The translations under genes were made by a program, and so were the position numbers. Source: an uncultured Cocleimonas sp. (lineage in GTDB: Bacteria > Pseudomonadota > Gammaproteobacteria > Thiotrichales > Thiotrichaceae). Taken from it: a DNA stretch of 64,000 nucleotides. The stretch is taken from positions 1 through 64,000 of the forward strand of contig NZ_CANLZW010000017.1 in assembly GCF_947495625.1 (NCBI RefSeq), in the 5' to 3' direction. Every line of letters begins with the position of its first letter. The stretch's first letter is position 1. Below the pieces are notes generated by a model. The model saw only the letters and a program-made list of their open reading frames with translations, made no database searches and was not told the origin of the DNA. Positions 54,850 to 62,594 of the stretch are shown one piece after another.

Positions 54850-55980
54850 ATGAAACTAATCCCTTATTTGGAGCTTATGGTAAAAAGAGAAGCTTCTGAC
54901 TTGTACTTAACTACAGGTGCTTTCGCTTCTATAAAGGTCATGGGTAGCCTTGAGAGCATCTCAAAAAACAAATTAATGCCAGGTGTTATTGCAGCATTTG
55001 CCAAAGAGTTGTTATCCGATAAAGAGTGGGCCGTTTTTCATCGTACCAAAGAGATGAATAAAGGTGTTTCGGTCAGAGATCTTGGTCGTTTCCGAGTTAA
55101 TGTCTACTTTCAGCGTGGCGAAGTATCGATGGTTATTCGTTATGTAAGATCAGATATTTTGGCTCCTGAAGCCTTGGGATTGCCGGAAGTATTAAAAGAT
55201 TTGGTGATGAAAAAAGAAGGTTTATTCTTGTTCGTAGGTTCTACCGGTGCGGGTAAATCAACGTCGATGTCATCATTGATTCAATACAGGAATCAACGTG
55301 CTTCGGGGCATATTCTAACGATTGAAGATCCTATCGAATTTACTTACCGTCATGATAAATCCATTATCGGGCAGCGCGAAGTAGGATTTGATACGCACTC
55401 TTACGAAAATGCAATGCGAGAAGCCATGCGTGAAGCACCTGATGTCATCATGGTAGGTGAGATTAGAAGTACTGCAACTGTAGAAGCAGCAATGGGTTTT
55501 GCCGATACAGGTCACCTCGTTATCAGTACACTGCATGCAACAAACTCGATTCAGGCATTGGAACGTTTGATTTACTTACTGCCTGCTGATCAAAAGGACC
55601 GTGTGTTAATGGATCTATCTTTGAACCTGAATGCGATCATTGCGCAGCGTCTTATTCCAAGTCTGGATGGTCGTTATGCGCTTGCTACTGAAGTGTTGGT
55701 GAATTCACCGTTTTCAGCAGAAGTTATTCGAAAAGGACGTATGCAAGAGCTTAAAGATATCATCGAGAAAGGTGGCGCGGATGGTATGCACACCTTCGAC
55801 CAGTCACTTGCTGAGTTATTTAAAGCGGGTAAAATCTCTCGTGAAAATGCACTTGAACATGCGAGTTCTAAAAACAACCTTGAATGGATGCTTAGCTTTG
55901 ACGGTAAAGCAGAAGAACAGAATGAGCGTTCTATCAATAGTAAACCTGTATTATCTGGCGCCTTACCAGAGATTTCTTAA
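54850..55980 (+). CDS. Additional PilT/PilU-family ATPase
   Basis: This is a third 376-residue ATPase of the same family in tandem. Walker A is GSTGAGKST, the Asp box is LTIEDPIEF, Walker B is DVIMVGEIRS where the family usually has an aspartate after Arg (MRD), and the His box is TGHLVISTLHATNS. It is more PilU-like than PilT-like by its long C-terminal tail (KAEEQNERSIN and after). It could be a duplicated PilU that modulates PilT hexamers, or be devoted to a special pilus function such as DNA uptake. Catalytic residues for ATP binding and hydrolysis look intact except the changed Walker B neighbour. Confidence 0.85.
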   Translation: MKLIPYLELMVKREASDLYLTTGAFASIKVMGSLESISKNKLMPGVIAAFAKELLSDKEWAVFHRTKEMNKGVSVRDLGRFRVNVYFQRGEVSMVIRYVRSDILAPEALGLPEVLKDLVMKKEGLFLFVGSTGAGKSTSMSSLIQYRNQRASGHILTIEDPIEFTYRHDKSIIGQREVGFDTHSYENAMREAMREAPDVIMVGEIRSTATVEAAMGFADTGHLVISTLHATNSIQALERLIYLLPADQKDRVLMDLSLNLNAIIAQRLIPSLDGRYALATEVLVNSPFSAEVIRKGRMQELKDIIEKGGADGMHTFDQSLAELFKAGKISRENALEHASSKNNLEWMLSFDGKAEEQNERSINSKPVLSGALPEIS

Positions 55981-55993
55981 ACCATTCTTCACT

Positions 55994-56040
55994 GAGCCTT
56001 ATTTGGGTGTACTCTGTGTACTCTCAAGAAGGCTCTTTTC
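55994..56040 (+). terminator. Possible terminator after the pil ATPase genes
   Basis: GAGCCTT (55994-56000) can pair with AAGGCTC (56029-56035), followed by TTTTCTTTTTTTC. The loop of 28 bases includes short repeats, so the stem is weak, but the T-rich tail and position 14 bp after the stop support it. Confidence 0.5.
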
Positions 56041-56186
56041 TTTTTTTCTTAAGAAATATCACTTACTCAAAAAACACCACTCACTCAAGAAATACCATTA
56101 AAGAAACTTTTATTGAGAAATAAAGGTTTACTATCTATAGTAATAGCTCGCTTAAATTCTTTAATACAAAGTACTAGGAGCCTTAC

Positions 56187-56732
56187 TTGAATATCAATGA
56201 CTTGCTTTTTGATAAAAATAATACAGATGCCATTTCTGAATTTGCCAATAATTTTGGTGTTAATGAATCTGAAGCTAAAGATGCAATCTCATCTTTAGCA
56301 GACTCTCTTTCCCGTGGTCTTGGAGCTAATGCACAAGAGATGAAAGGCCTTGATAGCTTGATGGAGGCTCTAGAGAAAGGAAACCATTCCCGTTATCTCG
56401 ATGATCCCTCTTTGTTAGGTAAGAAAGAGACCACTCAAGAAGGTAATGATATACTCGGTCATATTTTTGGTAATAAAGATGTTAGTCGTCATGTGGCGAA
56501 ACGTTCATCAAAAGAAACAGGTCTAGGAAGTAGTTTATTGAAGAAGATGTTACCTGTAGTCGCAACAATGGTAATGGCTTCTTTAGGCAAGAAGATGCTG
56601 GGTGGTAGTAAAACTGCGCCATCCAGGCAGGAATCTTCGGGCTTTCTGACCAATTTACTCGATGCCGATAAAGACGGTTCTATGATAGATGATGTATTAG
56701 GTATGGCGTTTAAAGCATTTATGGCACGTTAA
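56187..56732 (+). CDS. DUF937 family protein
   Basis: The 181-residue protein matches the DUF937/YidB family: an N-terminal helical part (ISEFANNFGVNESEAKDAIS), the central GNDILGHIFGNKDVSRHVA and the C-terminal SLLKKMLPVVATMVMASLGK and LDADKDGSMIDDVLGMAF. The TTG start at 56187 has an AGGAG site 6 bases upstream. The family function is unknown; the last segment with DADKDGS resembles a calcium-loop-like motif. It is monocistronic with the long repeat at its 3' end. Confidence 0.82.
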   Translation: MNINDLLFDKNNTDAISEFANNFGVNESEAKDAISSLADSLSRGLGANAQEMKGLDSLMEALEKGNHSRYLDDPSLLGKKETTQEGNDILGHIFGNKDVSRHVAKRSSKETGLGSSLLKKMLPVVATMVMASLGKKMLGGSKTAPSRQESSGFLTNLLDADKDGSMIDDVLGMAFKAFMAR

Positions 56733-56816
56733 AAAAGTACCTAGCTCTGCATAAATTCTATTTACGTTTTCAAATAACAAAAACGTAATAACATTCATAA
56801 GTGGGGAGGTGGTTTT
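56732..56816 (+). repeat. 85-bp dispersed repeat, fourth copy
   Basis: It starts A5, GTACCT, overlapping the stop of the DUF937 gene by one base, then has a 54-bp insert (56743-56796) with AGCTCTGCATAAATTC and perfect ACGTTTT and AAAACGT arms, and ends in a degenerate motif, ATAAGTGGGGAGGTGGTTTT. The insert length is identical to the copies at 12.6 and 36.1 kb. Confidence 0.85.
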
Positions 56817-56845
56817 TTCTGGCGATAAAGGCTTTGAAAATAACG

Positions 56846-56866
56846 AAAGCCACCCCCCTACTTTGG
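56846..56866 (-). repeat. G-rich dispersed motif facing the long repeat
   Basis: On the minus strand it reads CCAAAGTAGGGGGGTGGCTTT, preceded by A8, CAGCCC. With the degenerate copy at 56797 it makes an inverted pair 29 bp apart between convergent DUF937 and hemW genes; the C-run and GGGGCT may also form a hairpin ahead of a T8 run. Confidence 0.85.
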
Positions 56867-56921
56867 GGCTGTTTTTTTTGTTAAGCCTTGTGTAGCGACA
56901 AATGGCTGGATGATTTAATCG

Positions 56922-58061
56922 TTAAATAAAGCTATTGACGATGTCATTAACGAAATGCCAACCTTTATCTGTTGGTTTATATTTTTCATTGTCGTATTCG
57001 ATCAATTCTTTTTCTATTAATGTATTTAATTTCTCTTCAACATTGGAAAAAGAAAGCAGCGTTCTGGCCTCAAACAGCTCTTTAGTGAAGCCTTCTTTTA
57101 ATCGCGCAGCATTCAACATAAATTCAAAATCAAGGTCTTCTGTAGCCAGTTTTTTCTCGCTGGAACGTGCTTTACCATTAATACCTTCATCCATATATTT
57201 CTCCGGATGACGATATTTTGTGTGACGTTTAATCTCGCCATCAGGCATGCTGATTTTTCCATGAGCACCAGCGCCAATCCCTAAGTAATCCCCAAACTGC
57301 CAATAATTTAGATTGTGTCGACACTGCTTGCCTTCTTTGGCATAAGCGGATACTTCATACTGATAATAACCAGCATCCGCTAGAAGTTTTTGACCTTGTT
57401 GTTGCATTTCCCAGAGTATTTCATCGTTTGGAGTAACCGGTGGAGAATGATGAAATAGAGTGTTCTCTTCGATAGTTAATTGATACCACGAGATATGAGT
57501 GGGATTGGCATCTATTGCTTGTTTAAGGTCTGCAATGGCTTGATCTATTGTTTGTTCAGGCAAGCCATACATAATATCCAGATTGAAATTATCAAATCCC
57601 GCTTGTTTAGCAATTTTAGTCGACTTTTGTGCTTCATCAGCGCCATGAATTCTGCCTAAAGCTTTCAGATGTTTATCATTAAAACTCTGGATGCCAATAG
57701 AAAGGCGGTTGATCCCTGTTTCTCGATAAGCACTAAAACGCTCCTGTTCGAAAGTCCCGGGATTGGCTTCCATGGTAATTTCCGTATTAGGTCGAATAGT
57801 CAGCCTTTCTCTCATGCTGGATAAGAGTCGATCCATAGCATTGGCCGAATACAAGCTTGGTGTTCCACCTCCAATGAAAATTGACTCAATTGATCTTCCC
57901 CATATCTCAGGTAGCTCTGCTTCTAGATCGCTTATGAGAGATTGCGTGTATTGCTCTTCAGGGATTTCTCCTTTCGCTTGATGTGAGTTGAAATCACAGT
58001 AAGGGCATTTTTTTACGCACCAAGGGATGTGAATATAGAGGCTTAATGGAATAGGTATCAT
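56922..58061 (-). CDS. hemW: Heme chaperone HemW (radical SAM)
   Basis: The 379-residue protein is the HemN-like heme chaperone. The radical SAM motif is WCVKKCPYCDF (CxxxCxxC), followed by IFIGGGTPSLY and LSIGIQSFNDKHLKALGR. It lacks the N-terminal extension and catalytic features of coproporphyrinogen dehydrogenase HemN, in line with HemW, which carries heme to membrane proteins. It ends one base before the rsmA gene in the same operon, an unusual neighbour; hemW normally follows rdgB/yggW. Confidence 0.92.
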   Translation of the reverse strand: MIPIPLSLYIHIPWCVKKCPYCDFNSHQAKGEIPEEQYTQSLISDLEAELPEIWGRSIESIFIGGGTPSLYSANAMDRLLSSMRERLTIRPNTEITMEANPGTFEQERFSAYRETGINRLSIGIQSFNDKHLKALGRIHGADEAQKSTKIAKQAGFDNFNLDIMYGLPEQTIDQAIADLKQAIDANPTHISWYQLTIEENTLFHHSPPVTPNDEILWEMQQQGQKLLADAGYYQYEVSAYAKEGKQCRHNLNYWQFGDYLGIGAGAHGKISMPDGEIKRHTKYRHPEKYMDEGINGKARSSEKKLATEDLDFEFMLNAARLKEGFTKELFEARTLLSFSNVEEKLNTLIEKELIEYDNEKYKPTDKGWHFVNDIVNSFI

Positions 58062-58892
58062 TTATGTTTTGATATCATGTTCTGTATTGCTGTCTAAGTT
58101 ACTTTCTAGGCTACTTGATAAGTTACTAAGAGTAACAAAGTCTTTCACACTTAAGCTTTCCGCCCTTAAAGAAGGGTCAATTCCAGCAGTTTCAATTTGC
58201 TCAGCAGTTAATATTTTCTTTAGATTGTTTCGAAGTGTTTTACGTCTCATGGAAAATGCTTGCGCGACTAAGCGAGATAAATGATCTTCGTCATTCGCTA
58301 GAAAAGGTAGCTCACTCCACGGAGTGAGTTTCAAAATAGCGGAATCAACTTTAGGGGGAGGCGAGAAAGATTCAGGTCCTACAAAAAACAGATACTCACA
58401 ATTACAAAAATATTGAACCATAACAGACAAGCGCCCAAAGGTTTTTGAGCCAGGCTCGGCTGTTATACGGTTTACCACTTCATTTTGTAACATAAAGTGC
58501 ATATCGGAGATTTGATGTCTGTATTCAAGTAAATGAAAGATGAGTGGCGTGGAAATATTGTAAGGGAGATTACCTACTACTCTTAACTTTGTGTCACTGC
58601 TTTCATCTTGAAGCAATGTTCTAAAATCGAACTTCAAAGCATCGACGCCATGAATATTGAGTTTAGGATTATTCTTTTGCTGGAGTCGAGCAATAACATC
58701 TCTGTCTATTTCCACTACGTTAAGCGAATCTATTTTATCTAGAAGTGGAAATGTTAATGCGCCAAGACCTGGGCCGATTTCAACAATTTTTTCATTTGGT
58801 TTAGGGTTTATCTCATAGATCAATTTTTCGATAACAGAGTGATCATTCAGAAAATGCTGTCCGAAGCGTTTTTTTGTTTTGTAGTCTTGCAT
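58062..58892 (-). CDS. rsmA: 16S rRNA dimethyladenosine transferase
   Basis: The 276-residue KsgA/RsmA enzyme dimethylates adenosines 1518 and 1519 of 16S rRNA. The segments RFGQHFLNDHSVI, EIGPGLGALT (SAM binding), VVGNLPYNIST (catalytic N-x-P-Y) and QNEVVNRITAEPGSKTFGRL are present. The protein has an extra 25-residue polar tail (SNLSSSLESNLDSNTEHD and after). The ATG is preceded by GGAG. It is directly upstream of hemW, with a 12-bp hairpin 17 bp upstream. The usual partner genes pdxA and apaG are absent. Confidence 0.95.
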   Translation of the reverse strand: MQDYKTKKRFGQHFLNDHSVIEKLIYEINPKPNEKIVEIGPGLGALTFPLLDKIDSLNVVEIDRDVIARLQQKNNPKLNIHGVDALKFDFRTLLQDESSDTKLRVVGNLPYNISTPLIFHLLEYRHQISDMHFMLQNEVVNRITAEPGSKTFGRLSVMVQYFCNCEYLFFVGPESFSPPPKVDSAILKLTPWSELPFLANDEDHLSRLVAQAFSMRRKTLRNNLKKILTAEQIETAGIDPSLRAESLSVKDFVTLSNLSSSLESNLDSNTEHDIKT

Positions 58893-58908
58893 TTTTTACT
58901 CCGGAAAT

Positions 58909-58937
58909 AATCAGACCCCCAAATAGGGGGTCTGATT
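58909..58937. terminator. Strong 12-bp hairpin between OmpA-family and rsmA genes
   Basis: AATCAGACCCCC (58909-58920) and GGGGGTCTGATT (58926-58937) are perfect complements around AAATA. It lies 55 bp after the OmpA-family stop and 17 bp before rsmA. With no T-run it may be a rho-independent-like stop or a leader hairpin of rsmA. Confidence 0.6.
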
Positions 58938-58992
58938 ATAACCTGTTGTCTTGCCGTTTACTTTTTCTTTATACCGTTCTATTTAGAAGGTT

Positions 58993-61743
58993 CTAATTTT
59001 TGATTTTTAACTCAACACGACGATTGTCTGCTCGTCCTGTTTCAGTTTTATTGTCAGCAATAGGATCTTGTTCACCATAACCATTAGAAGTTAAACGATT
59101 GGCATCGACTCCTTGTTTGATTAGTTCGATCATAACTGCGTTGGCTCTGCGCTTTGATAGTTTTTTATTAACATAAGCTAAACCTTGGTTGTCGGTGAAG
59201 CCTGCTATTTCAATATTAAAGTTTGGATTTTGTTTGATGGTTGAAGCTGCTGCATTAATTATTGGCAGTGAGTTGATGGTGAGTTTTGCTGAACCTGTAG
59301 CAAAATTGACGCCTTTAAGGGTGATATTTTCCGTCTTTGTACAACCAAATCCATTAACTTCTGAACCTGCTTCAGATGCTGGGCAAAGGTCATTGGCATC
59401 TGCTATGCCGTCTTTATCTGCGTCAGCGATATTTGGGCATCCTTCAATATTAACTTCCTGTCCAGCAGGTGAGCTTGGGCACTGATCTTTACTATCGATA
59501 ACACCATCACCATCACCATCAGCAGTCGCTTCTTTAAGTTTTGTAGTTAGCTCATCTTCTTTTGAGCTAAGGTCCTTATATGCATTTTTAAGTGCATCGA
59601 GTTCGCTAGTCGTTACCATTAAAGCTTTTATTTTATTGGCTTGTGAAGATGTGGTGCTTTCTAAAGTCGCCAGTTTGCCTGCAAGAGTACTTTTCTCTAC
59701 TTCAGATTTAGCAAATTTATCTTGAATGTTTTCTAAAGCAGCTTTACAAGCATTTGCTGATTCTTGTGTGGAAGCTTCTAATGATGAAAGAGTTTCAATT
59801 TTAGATTTCAGTATTGCATTCTCATCATTACGTTGTTTGTAAGCACTTTTTAAAGCAGTTAACTCTTTAGAGGCCTGATTTAAGACGGTTATCTTTCTAG
59901 CTTGTTCACCAGCATTATTACTAGCTAGATCAAGTTGACCTTTTAAGGTTTTACTTGCGTCTAGAGCTTCTTTTAGTTTTTTCTTCAATCCCTCAGTTGC
60001 AAGGTTATCTTGCTTCGCTTTCAACGAAATAGCATTTTGACGAGTGTCGAAAAGGGTTTGAATGCTTGATTTCTCTTTATCTAGATTTGTTAGCTGCTGT
60101 TTGAGTAATGTGTTTTCATCATTACGTGCTTTATAGGCACTTTTAAGTGCGTCTAGTTCCTTTGTGCTTTGACTTAATACAGTAATTTTTCTAGTTTGGT
60201 CACTAGAATTATTGTTTGCAATCTCAAGTTGCCCTTGTAGGCTTTTATTGGCATCTTCAGCTTCTTTAAGCTTCTGTTTTAAGCCTTCAATAATTTCACT
60301 ATCTTGTGTTGCTTTCAAATTTACAGCAGTTTGATTGGAGTCGAATAGAGATTGGATATTAGACTTTTCTTTATCGAGATTTGTGAGTTGTTGCTTGAGT
60401 AAAACATTCTCATCATTTCTTTCTTTGTAAACACTTTTTAATGCTGTTAATTCAGCTGTTGATTGACTAAGAACATTGAGCTTTCTTAAAATCCCCGCAG
60501 ACTCGTTTTGCGCTTGTGTGAGCTGAGTTGCCAATGTTTTGTTTTCATTATCAAGTTTAGCTAAGTCTTCTTTGAGCTTAGTATTTTCTTCAAGGCGTTT
60601 TTCATACTCACTTTTTAATGACTTAAGCTCAGTGTCAGTTTGCTCAAGAGCCGTTAATTTAATAACCTGATTGCTTGTCTCTTTTGTAAGAGTAGTGTGC
60701 TCAGTTTGTAAAGCTTTGTATTGATTACTCAGTTCTTCAAACTGAGTTTTTAAACTACTAGCTTCATCATTGCGCTCTTTATAAGCACTTTTCAAAGCTG
60801 CGAGTTCGACGTCTGATTGACCTAACGCAGTTAATTTTCTTGCTTGGTTACTTGTTTTATTTTCTAGGGCGGCAAGTTTAGCTTGAAGAGATTTATATTC
60901 ACTGTTGAGCTCTTCAAGCTGTGCCTTCAACGTACTTGTTTCATCGTTTCGTTCGTTATAAGTGTTTTTTAAAGCCGCTAGTTCTTCCTCATTCTGTTTT
61001 AAAGAGGTGATCATGAGCGCTTGTGATCCTGCCTTTGTCTCCATCGATGACAAGCGATTTTTTAAATCAATATTTGTTAGATCTAGGTCAGCTAAATTTT
61101 GCTTTAGAGTTTCTAACTCTTGTTTTTCTTTTTCTAACTGTGAATTTGTTTTAGCCTGAGAAGTTTTGAAAACACCTAATTGTTGTTCTAAATCCGTGAT
61201 TTTTTCTTTTAGAGAAATATTTTCATTGGTGCCGTTACTTATTATTTTTTGGCTGTTAGAAATCTGGTTCTGAGTATCTTCAAGGGCCTGTCTCAATTCT
61301 GCAATTTTTTGCTTAGATGCGGATGAGGCTAAATCATATCTTTGTTGTAAAGCTTGAAGTTTTTCATCACTTTCACAATTAGCCTGAAGTTGAGGTACTA
61401 AAGTTTGCGGTTGATTCGTTGGTGCAGTATTAAAAAATGGGCTAGGAGGTGGCAATAAACCAAGAGGCTCGTTTTGAGTAGGATAAGGAATAATCTCTGG
61501 CATAGGTATTGGTTGAGAAAAATCCATATTGTTCCCAAAATTACCCATAGGATAGTTCATTGGGTGTGTGTTCATTGGAGACACAGGAACTGGTACGCAA
61601 TCTCCCCACGCTACAAGCGCTTGATTGCCTCCCCAAATTGGCACAGGTATTTCATAATTTGGTGGGAAAACTTCAGCATGACTTTGTTGAATTGTTAAGC
61701 TAAGAAAGCTACCTATTAACAATGTTTTGATTGTTGCGTGCAT
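58993..61743 (-). CDS. Secreted coiled-coil protein with TSP3 repeats and OmpA domain
   Basis: The 916-residue protein has a signal peptide (ending SHA), a proline-rich region of about 90 residues, and a long coiled coil from about 120 to 720. In that coil a cassette LKSAYKERNDE (variants LKNTYNERNDE, LKSEYEKRLEE, LKNAYKDLSSK) occurs seven times, at about 261, 320, 378, 438, 538, 638 and 721, spaced 58-60 residues first and 100 later. Then come calcium-type TSP3 motifs (DGDGDGVIDSKDQCP, DADKDGIADANDLCP) and a C-terminal OmpA peptidoglycan-binding domain (IEIAGFTDNQG, RANAVMIELIKQGV, RADNRRVELKI). It probably reaches across the periplasm from outer membrane or pole. Start ATG has GGAGG upstream. 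Confidence 0.88.
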   Translation of the reverse strand: MHATIKTLLIGSFLSLTIQQSHAEVFPPNYEIPVPIWGGNQALVAWGDCVPVPVSPMNTHPMNYPMGNFGNNMDFSQPIPMPEIIPYPTQNEPLGLLPPPSPFFNTAPTNQPQTLVPQLQANCESDEKLQALQQRYDLASSASKQKIAELRQALEDTQNQISNSQKIISNGTNENISLKEKITDLEQQLGVFKTSQAKTNSQLEKEKQELETLKQNLADLDLTNIDLKNRLSSMETKAGSQALMITSLKQNEEELAALKNTYNERNDETSTLKAQLEELNSEYKSLQAKLAALENKTSNQARKLTALGQSDVELAALKSAYKERNDEASSLKTQFEELSNQYKALQTEHTTLTKETSNQVIKLTALEQTDTELKSLKSEYEKRLEENTKLKEDLAKLDNENKTLATQLTQAQNESAGILRKLNVLSQSTAELTALKSVYKERNDENVLLKQQLTNLDKEKSNIQSLFDSNQTAVNLKATQDSEIIEGLKQKLKEAEDANKSLQGQLEIANNNSSDQTRKITVLSQSTKELDALKSAYKARNDENTLLKQQLTNLDKEKSSIQTLFDTRQNAISLKAKQDNLATEGLKKKLKEALDASKTLKGQLDLASNNAGEQARKITVLNQASKELTALKSAYKQRNDENAILKSKIETLSSLEASTQESANACKAALENIQDKFAKSEVEKSTLAGKLATLESTTSSQANKIKALMVTTSELDALKNAYKDLSSKEDELTTKLKEATADGDGDGVIDSKDQCPSSPAGQEVNIEGCPNIADADKDGIADANDLCPASEAGSEVNGFGCTKTENITLKGVNFATGSAKLTINSLPIINAAASTIKQNPNFNIEIAGFTDNQGLAYVNKKLSKRRANAVMIELIKQGVDANRLTSNGYGEQDPIADNKTETGRADNRRVELKIKN

Positions 61744-61769
61744 TAAATGCCTCCAAAAAAATTATTTAA

Positions 61770-62192
61770 TTATTCTCTGCCGCCTAAAGCAAAATCACGA
61801 CGGGCCGCGGCGATTGTAATTGTGAAACCAGCTATAACATCAATGAATGACATTATGGTCAAAAATAAAAAAGTAGAATCTCCCTTGTCACCTATAGACC
61901 AGGGAAACACTATCCAGGAAACAAGAAATGCAACGAATACAAAGGTAGATAAAGTGTGATCTACAATTGAAATACTGGACGTTCGGGTCGATTTAAATAT
62001 CTCTATATAAAGCGTAATCAAACCTGCCAAGATTACTACATCGCTCCAGGTCGGTTTCCAAACGGCCCCTGAAGGTAATCCAACATGAAATAAAACATGA
62101 TTTAGCCGGTCAGGGAAATACCCTATTTGGTGTAGTCCCCAGAATGCTATTAGTAAAAACGCAAAAAGCGGAAAAAATTTAAAAATAAACAT
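61770..62192 (-). CDS. Small membrane protein of unknown function
   Basis: The 140-residue protein has four predicted transmembrane helices (about residues 1-21, 48-68, 80-103 and 108-130) with a soluble segment near residue 30 (GYFPDRLNHVL). I do not recognise the family. A start at 62192 has GGAAGGG 7 bases upstream; the 19-codon extension before it has no ribosome site and would begin with a non-membrane stretch. It is 27 bp upstream of the long OmpA-family gene, so the two may form an operon. A palindrome lies just upstream of its start. Confidence 0.7.
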   Translation of the reverse strand: MFIFKFFPLFAFLLIAFWGLHQIGYFPDRLNHVLFHVGLPSGAVWKPTWSDVVILAGLITLYIEIFKSTRTSSISIVDHTLSTFVFVAFLVSWIVFPWSIGDKGDSTFLFLTIMSFIDVIAGFTITIAAARRDFALGGRE

Positions 62193-62213
62193 GCTAGCAC
62201 CCTTCCTATAAAG

Positions 62214-62247
62214 GATTGTAATTTCAAGCGTGAAATTGTTCACAATC
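62214..62247. promoter_or_regulatory. Nested inverted repeat upstream of the small membrane protein
   Basis: GATTGT and ACAATC form outer arms, and AATTTCA (62220-62226) and TGAAATT (62231-62237) form inner arms of a hairpin with an AGCG tip. It lies 22 bp before the ATG of the small membrane protein on its strand. It may be an operator or 5' leader hairpin; no regulator is identified. The rest of the 400-bp gap before the next gene (62193-62594) is AT-rich and shows no ORF that I would trust. Confidence 0.4.
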
Positions 62248-62594
62248 AAATATATACGAGAACTAAAGTGGATTCTCTTTTTTCTTATAACTCGCCTTAA
62301 AACGCAGTCATATATATACGTGTCGCAAGTATACCTAAAGTTCAGATTGCTTATCCAAATTGGGTCAATAAATAAGCTGATTTGAGCTTGCTTGTAAAAA
62401 TACTGGCATTAATTCGCTGATGAAAGGCATAAATCGACTATTTGCTCTGACAGGTGGAATTCATTCGCTTTACAACTCATTAGATAATTCTTACATGCTA
62501 AATGCGTATTGGACGTAAGCGGTAGATAGCCATCGACCCAATGTATGCAGCGATGATTATTTACACCTATTAACTTTGTATAGAGAGAAAAGTA

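Noticed and set aside
58350-58368. ACTTTAGGGGGAGGCG in rsmA as a motif copy
   Set aside because: The G-run encodes the conserved SPPPKVDS segment of KsgA and the flanks do not match.
59560-60960. Repeated DNA segments that could be taken for a CRISPR or tandem array
   Set aside because: They are coiled-coil coding repeats in a continuous frame, diverged and unequally spaced, without uniform spacers.
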